From an uncultured Bacteroidales bacterium (lineage in GTDB: Bacteria; Bacteroidota; Bacteroidia; Bacteroidales; Marinilabiliaceae): a stretch of DNA of 45,867 nt. Each line of letters begins with the position of its first letter. Within the stretch, counting starts at the first letter, position 1. Location of the stretch: contig CALAUL010000001.1 in the NCBI GenBank assembly GCA_937892255.1, positions 1-45,867 of the forward strand. Reading direction: 5' to 3'. Below, piece by piece: positions 42,703-45,867 of this stretch. Under the pieces are notes generated by a model, which was given only the letters and a program-made list of their open reading frames with translations, ran no database searches and was not told the DNA's origin. The translations under genes and the position numbers were made by a program.

Positions 42703-42734
42703 AAGGGGTTGACTTGAAGTTGACCCCTTTTTGT
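42703..42734 (+). terminator. Terminator of gltX
   Basis: AAGGGGT (42703-42709) pairs with ACCCCTT (42723-42729), with an inner ACTT/AGT pairing, then TTTTG. Confidence 0.85.
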
Positions 42735-42785
42735 TTTATTTTCAGCGCATTACCGCCCGGTGCAACTCAAACATGCGACAATGCA

Positions 42786-42899
42786 CTAACCTAATGCGCA
42801 TCGATATATAGCTTAGTACTCGACGTTCTGCTAACTTAGTTCTCGACGCTCCGCTAACTTAGTACTCGACGTTCTACTAACCTAATTCTCGACCCGTAC
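42786..42899. repeat. Tandem repeat of 22-23 bp, about five copies
   Basis: Units resembling CTAACTTAGTACTCGACG plus a GTTCTG-type tail begin at 42786, 42808, 42831, 42854 and 42877, and the next partial unit begins at 42899. The inner three are most alike (TTAGTACTCGACG or TTAGTTCTCGACG). Outer copies drift. No open frame spans them. They lie between the gltX terminator and the pseudogene. Confidence 0.85.
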
Positions 42900-42961
42900 T
42901 AAACTACCGAAATGATAATCTTTCGTTTTGTGAAGGTGTTTTTGCCCGAGATATACTTCAT

Positions 42962-43338
42962 CTATAAAACACTCTCATCGTCCAAGAATCTCGGCACATT
43001 TCTGTGTTTCTCGGGAGACCCTTTTGCAACAGACTCTATATCAATGTCGTTTGTCGCACCATTCACTCTCACAAGGTGAACTTTGACGTCCTTGAACTTG
43101 TTATGGTTATACCATGGCTCTCCATCTTAATACGCAGACGCACGGGGACTTCAGTGATTGTGACATCTCCTACATAGATATTGACCATCAGACTCGTAGA
43201 GCCACTCTCCGACATCTTAGAGAGCGATGTGGTGTATGGTGGCGTCAGTATAGGCGTCACGGTGATGGGCATCTGCTGAGACATTGCTGTTGTCACAGAT
43301 ATTATCATCATTATGAGTATGCCCAAGATACGGCGCAT
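42962..43338 (-). pseudogene. Frameshifted remnant of a TANFOR-type secreted protein
   Basis: The intact start (ATG 43338) encodes a signal peptide (about 1-21) and a segment QQMPITVTPILTPPYTTSLS with VRLRIKMESHGI, which resembles the conserved N-terminus of TANFOR proteins, large secreted proteins of Tannerella and relatives. That frame stops at 43069. In the next frame the sense continues from about 43100 as FKDVKVHLVRVNGATND to EKHRNVPRFLDDESVL, stopping at 42962. The last piece matches EKHRNVLGFLDDEGEG of the protein at the right edge. About 33 of 42 bases agree between 42975-43016 and 45732-45773. I read this as decay of a related, once longer gene by deletion and frameshift. A -7 box is still present upstream. 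Confidence 0.65.
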
Positions 43339-43382
43339 ATTTTCTCTCTATTACGCAGTTAGTTTTGGTGTTTTCGCAAATG

Positions 43383-43412
43383 TAACAAAACTACGGCAAT
43401 ATACAACTGTAC
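43383..43412 (-). promoter_or_regulatory. Promoter left in front of the TANFOR remnant
   Basis: On the minus strand TTG (43412-43410), 19 bases, then TACATTTG (43390-43383), 44 bases before the ATG. Confidence 0.55.
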
Positions 43413-43762
43413 AAAGGTGTATATTGACTGCAATGTATTTACAGTGGGTCTGCAATCCCATCGCAACGCCTCTGCAAAAATCAATTTTGGTGCGCACCAC
43501 ATGCGCACGAATATCTCTTTACTCCATTCCTCACACTCACCAATTATCACACTCTTAATATCATTTAAACGGCATTTAAACACCGTTTAAACACATTCTC
43601 GACCTCTACTCTTACTACAATTCTACATTACGCATAACACCCAGTTGGGCGAGGCTGCGCCTATGTCCGAGCTAAAAGGAAGACTCCTGCCTTGTGCACA
43701 TATTGCTCGCACAGATGATGCTGATAACGCTGATTGATAGTATTATGTAGAGTGAAGTCATT
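43413..43762. other. Gene-free stretch between the remnant and the exported protein
   Basis: About 350 bases without a convincing gene. It holds the short TTTAAA array at 43564-43591 and a direct repeat GCTGATAACGCTGAT near 43720. I see no terminator of good quality after the exported-protein gene. Confidence 0.6.
43564..43591. repeat. Three TTTAAA cores at exact 11-bp spacing
   Basis: TTTAAA begins at 43564, 43575 and 43586. The units (TTTAAACGGCA, TTTAAACACCG) share the GGC flank of the array at 1894-1948, 41 kb away. Confidence 0.8.
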
Positions 43763-44554
43763 TCATTTTATTGGTGTCCAATTATTTTTTTCGTCAACTT
43801 CATATTTGTGTGGCTTCTGCACTTCCACAAAATGACCTTCATCAGAGATGTTATAGACATGATATTCAGCATATTCATGTAGATTGTTATAAGTATCTTC
43901 ATCCATTCCCTCTTTACGTACCCCATTATCTTCATGTAGAATCTCCCATTGCGTTCTTTTACATATTGTTATTTCAAAATTCTTGTCGATATAACCTGAC
44001 AATTCTAACCATTCAGCGTCAAATTCTTCTACATCTGCTTCAAATAACTCATTATCAGCTCGCCATATAAAAAATGGCATACGATCTATAAGTTCACCAT
44101 CTTTTGTGTAAACATTTATCGTATAACTTTTATGATTATTAGGATCGGCAAGAGGATAAGAATATACTACAATCATATAATTTTTGTAATCAAAACAGCC
44201 AACAGCTTTGAAGTTAAACGTTGTTCGATAGCTACCTTGAACTAATACGAGAGAGTCTGCATCCATATAATAATTATATATTGGTCGTGTCATATAGTAT
44301 AATAAGATGGTGTCGCATTCCAAAATAAAGCACTTTGCAGTGTAAGATGTAAATATTTCATATTTCATATCCTCACTCCAATTATATTCATTCATTTTTA
44401 TACTAAATGGCATTGAAACATTAGTTGACTTACAATCATAGATAAATGATTGCTTATAATATTCATATTTATTTTCTGGGATGCATTTTGTGATTTGCGC
44501 ATCAACATCTTTGATACATGTCAGAAACAATAAAATAGTGATAATATACTTCAT
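43763..44554 (-). CDS. Exported protein of unknown family, candidate immunity partner
   Basis: I do not recognise the family. The 263-residue product has a signal peptide (about 1-19, ending DVDAQ) and no later membrane segment, so it is probably periplasmic. It has many aromatic and acidic residues (NKYEYYKQSFIYD, PIYNYYMDADS, NELFEADVEEFDAEWLELSGYI) and several Cys. The base composition looks more AT-rich than the genes to the left. It starts 12 bases after the end of the large protein with the papain-like C-terminus, so the two are one transcript. A small exported protein directly behind a possible peptidoglycan- or protein-cutting effector would fit an immunity role; this is inference only. 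A secreted accessory factor is an alternative. Confidence 0.7.
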   Translation of the reverse strand: MKYIITILLFLTCIKDVDAQITKCIPENKYEYYKQSFIYDCKSTNVSMPFSIKMNEYNWSEDMKYEIFTSYTAKCFILECDTILLYYMTRPIYNYYMDADSLVLVQGSYRTTFNFKAVGCFDYKNYMIVVYSYPLADPNNHKSYTINVYTKDGELIDRMPFFIWRADNELFEADVEEFDAEWLELSGYIDKNFEITICKRTQWEILHEDNGVRKEGMDEDTYNNLHEYAEYHVYNISDEGHFVEVQKPHKYEVDEKNNWTPIK

Positions 44555-44566
44555 GAATGTTGATAT

Positions 44567-45867
44567 TTATGGACACGCATCGCCACTAAGACTATGTTTG
44601 CGTATCTCGGTTAATATATATTCTCGTGTATCAAAGCCACGAGTGCCTTTTATTTCATTATTGTAGATGTATAGCCTATTATTCTCGTTCGTTCCTTTCA
44701 TATTACTCTCAGTACCAACTTCTAAGAAATGATAGTAATACTGTTTTTTGTTAACATCAAACCCCTTGCCATCTATTACAATAAAATGGAATGTCGGTTC
44801 AATAGCATTGTATGGCATCTTGTTGGCTTTGTCGTATTTAGCTTGAAGAGAGTCTACTTTGTGTTGCCCTTGTTCCTTTTCTCGTAATAAATCAATATTA
44901 TTTTCTTCATACTCAATATCATGTAATATTTTGGCTAATTTTTTTCTCTCCTCATTAAGATTTGGCAGAATTTTATCAACATCGCGCTTTATGTCTTCCT
45001 GTTTTTTACGATAGTAGACACCCGCAACTACAGGTTTATTCTCCGCGATAGATTTATTGATATAGTCGATGGCTTGCTGCAGGTCGCCAGCCAATATCGG
45101 CGTTTGCATTTCGGCAAGTGGGCGTTTGGCTATGGGAAACTTCATCACGGCTACGCGGCTTGAGGCGGGCGAATACATGCTTGTGCTGTTTTTTACAATG
45201 TATTGACAGCATTGGAAGCAACACGAGCCACGCCAGCAACTGCAATTGCCAAATATGTTTTTGTTGAATTGGCTAACCCATGTGGCATCTGCCGTCTGCA
45301 TCAAATTTAAATATGTTTTCAGTTCGTCCAACTGCGACTCTTTTATCACAATCGAAATTGCCTCTTCGTTCTGTTCCGATGCGCTTGTCTCGGCTAACGT
45401 TTTCTTTCCTATACGATTATAATATATTTTTACGAATTGTTCATCTTCGCCCGACGACACTTCGACTTTGGTTGTATGCAGCAGAATTGGATTGATTTGC
45501 AAAGGCTCAATCTGCAAAGGGTTGTTTTTATTGTTAGCATTTTTAGTCAATGCGATATTAACGTCTATATATTCAAGTATCAGATTATCAGAAAGAGTTA
45601 GCTTATTCTCAAAACTCTTTTTACCTGCCCACAACGACAAATCTGTGCAGTTATTCCCCTTCTGATTATCTATTTTTATGGCTTCTAAAATTTGCACGAC
45701 AGATATTGCTGCAAGCATCTCTCCTTCTCCCTCATCATCCAAGAAGCCCAACACATTTCTATGTTTCTCATGGCTCCATTGCCATTGAGTATGCGTGAGT
45801 GTCGTGCCTCCGTTGTAGTCCATGAGGTTATCTGTCTTGCTCGTAGTGTAGAATGTCTCACTCTCTG
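44567..45867 (-). CDS. C-terminal part of a large protein: zincin-like Met-turn and papain-like cysteine domain (partial)
   Basis: The frame is open to the right edge, so the N-terminus is outside the window; the ATG at 45823 is internal. Near the edge the sequence FYTTSKTDNLMDYNGGT resembles the Met-turn of metzincin peptidases, whose HExxHxxGxxH would lie just beyond. The region that follows (about 60-180 from that Met) is helical and acidic. The C-terminal ~230 residues resemble a papain-like domain I associate with Bacteroidota secreted toxins. They show a Cys cluster NCSCWRGSCCFQCCQYI (candidate nucleophile C196, codon near 45237), then KPVVAGVYY, then FHFIVIDGKGFD (candidate H346, near 44787) and YYHFLEVGT. 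A charged coiled-coil-like insert (about 273-335) separates Cys and His parts. The assignment rests on motif shape and needs a profile search. Confidence 0.6.
   Translation of the reverse strand, partial: ESETFYTTSKTDNLMDYNGGTTLTHTQWQWSHEKHRNVLGFLDDEGEGEMLAAISVVQILEAIKIDNQKGNNCTDLSLWAGKKSFENKLTLSDNLILEYIDVNIALTKNANNKNNPLQIEPLQINPILLHTTKVEVSSGEDEQFVKIYYNRIGKKTLAETSASEQNEEAISIVIKESQLDELKTYLNLMQTADATWVSQFNKNIFGNCSCWRGSCCFQCCQYIVKNSTSMYSPASSRVAVMKFPIAKRPLAEMQTPILAGDLQQAIDYINKSIAENKPVVAGVYYRKKQEDIKRDVDKILPNLNEERKKLAKILHDIEYEENNIDLLREKEQGQHKVDSLQAKYDKANKMPYNAIEPTFHFIVIDGKGFDVNKKQYYYHFLEVGTESNMKGTNENNRLYIYNNEIKGTRGFDTREYILTEIRKHSLSGDACP

Overview
The window is a stretch of a Bacteroidota chromosome, almost certainly order Bacteroidales; I cannot fix the genus. 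The reasons are these. Genes lack Shine-Dalgarno sites and are preceded by the Bacteroidota -7 box TAnnTTTG, often with a TTG or TTTG element about 19-21 bases upstream. MurF and alanine racemase are fused. Lineage-typical families occur: DUF1573, DUF4369/TlpA, an ECF sigma/anti-sigma operon, a TANFOR-like leader and a T9SS-like C-terminus. The tRNA genes do not encode CCA. I see no rRNA, IS element, prophage or CRISPR array.

Layout. 1-2020: a secreted GH43 glycosidase flanked by 11-bp-periodic repeats. 2023-5250: a Cof-type HAD phosphatase and groES-groEL, the latter under three evenly spaced palindromes. 5473-5545: tRNA-Lys. 5672-8031: a plsC-prfC operon. 8040-8300: an intergenic region with two different 11-bp repeat arrays. 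8363-10576: an amino-sugar-kinase-like/RapZ-C fusion and a MurU-like nucleotidyltransferase, probably cell-wall sugar recycling. 10665-15161: rpsO diverging from an exported TPR protein that overlaps a Pif1-like helicase with its own TPR tail. 15287-18844: pyruvate:ferredoxin oxidoreductase. 18936-21318: an AAA/DUF4143-type ATPase and a GH73-LysM muramidase. 21571-23463: an SDR and a double-VOC protein. 23593-25365: a GH10 xylanase. 25572-27876: a sigma, anti-sigma, DUF6108-like, outer-membrane-protein operon. 28044-28928: a DUF4380-like protein. 29240-33820: a five-gene operon (DUF1573, TlpA lipoprotein, hypothetical, rsmI, coiled-coil lipoprotein). 33935-36897: tdk and murF-alr. 37248-39349: glmM and a small exported protein. 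39492-40800: ferredoxin, a GNAT and a PH-domain protein. 40893-42677: two identical tRNA-Glu genes and gltX.

The last 3 kb (42700-45867) differs from the rest. It holds 22-23-bp tandem repeats, a frameshifted remnant of a TANFOR-type secreted protein, another TTTAAA array, and a two-gene unit running off the right edge. That unit is a large protein with a zincin Met-turn-like motif near the edge and a C-terminal papain-like (Cys/His) domain, followed 12 bases later by a small exported protein of unknown family. I read it as a candidate secreted effector with a periplasmic immunity or partner protein. This is the most likely undescribed system here, and the reading is inference.

Most genes fall into short operons with one recognisable promoter and one hairpin terminator. 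In three cases (the ATPase, the xylanase, tdk) the longest open frame begins at a TTG that is part of the -7 box. I moved those starts downstream to the ATG.
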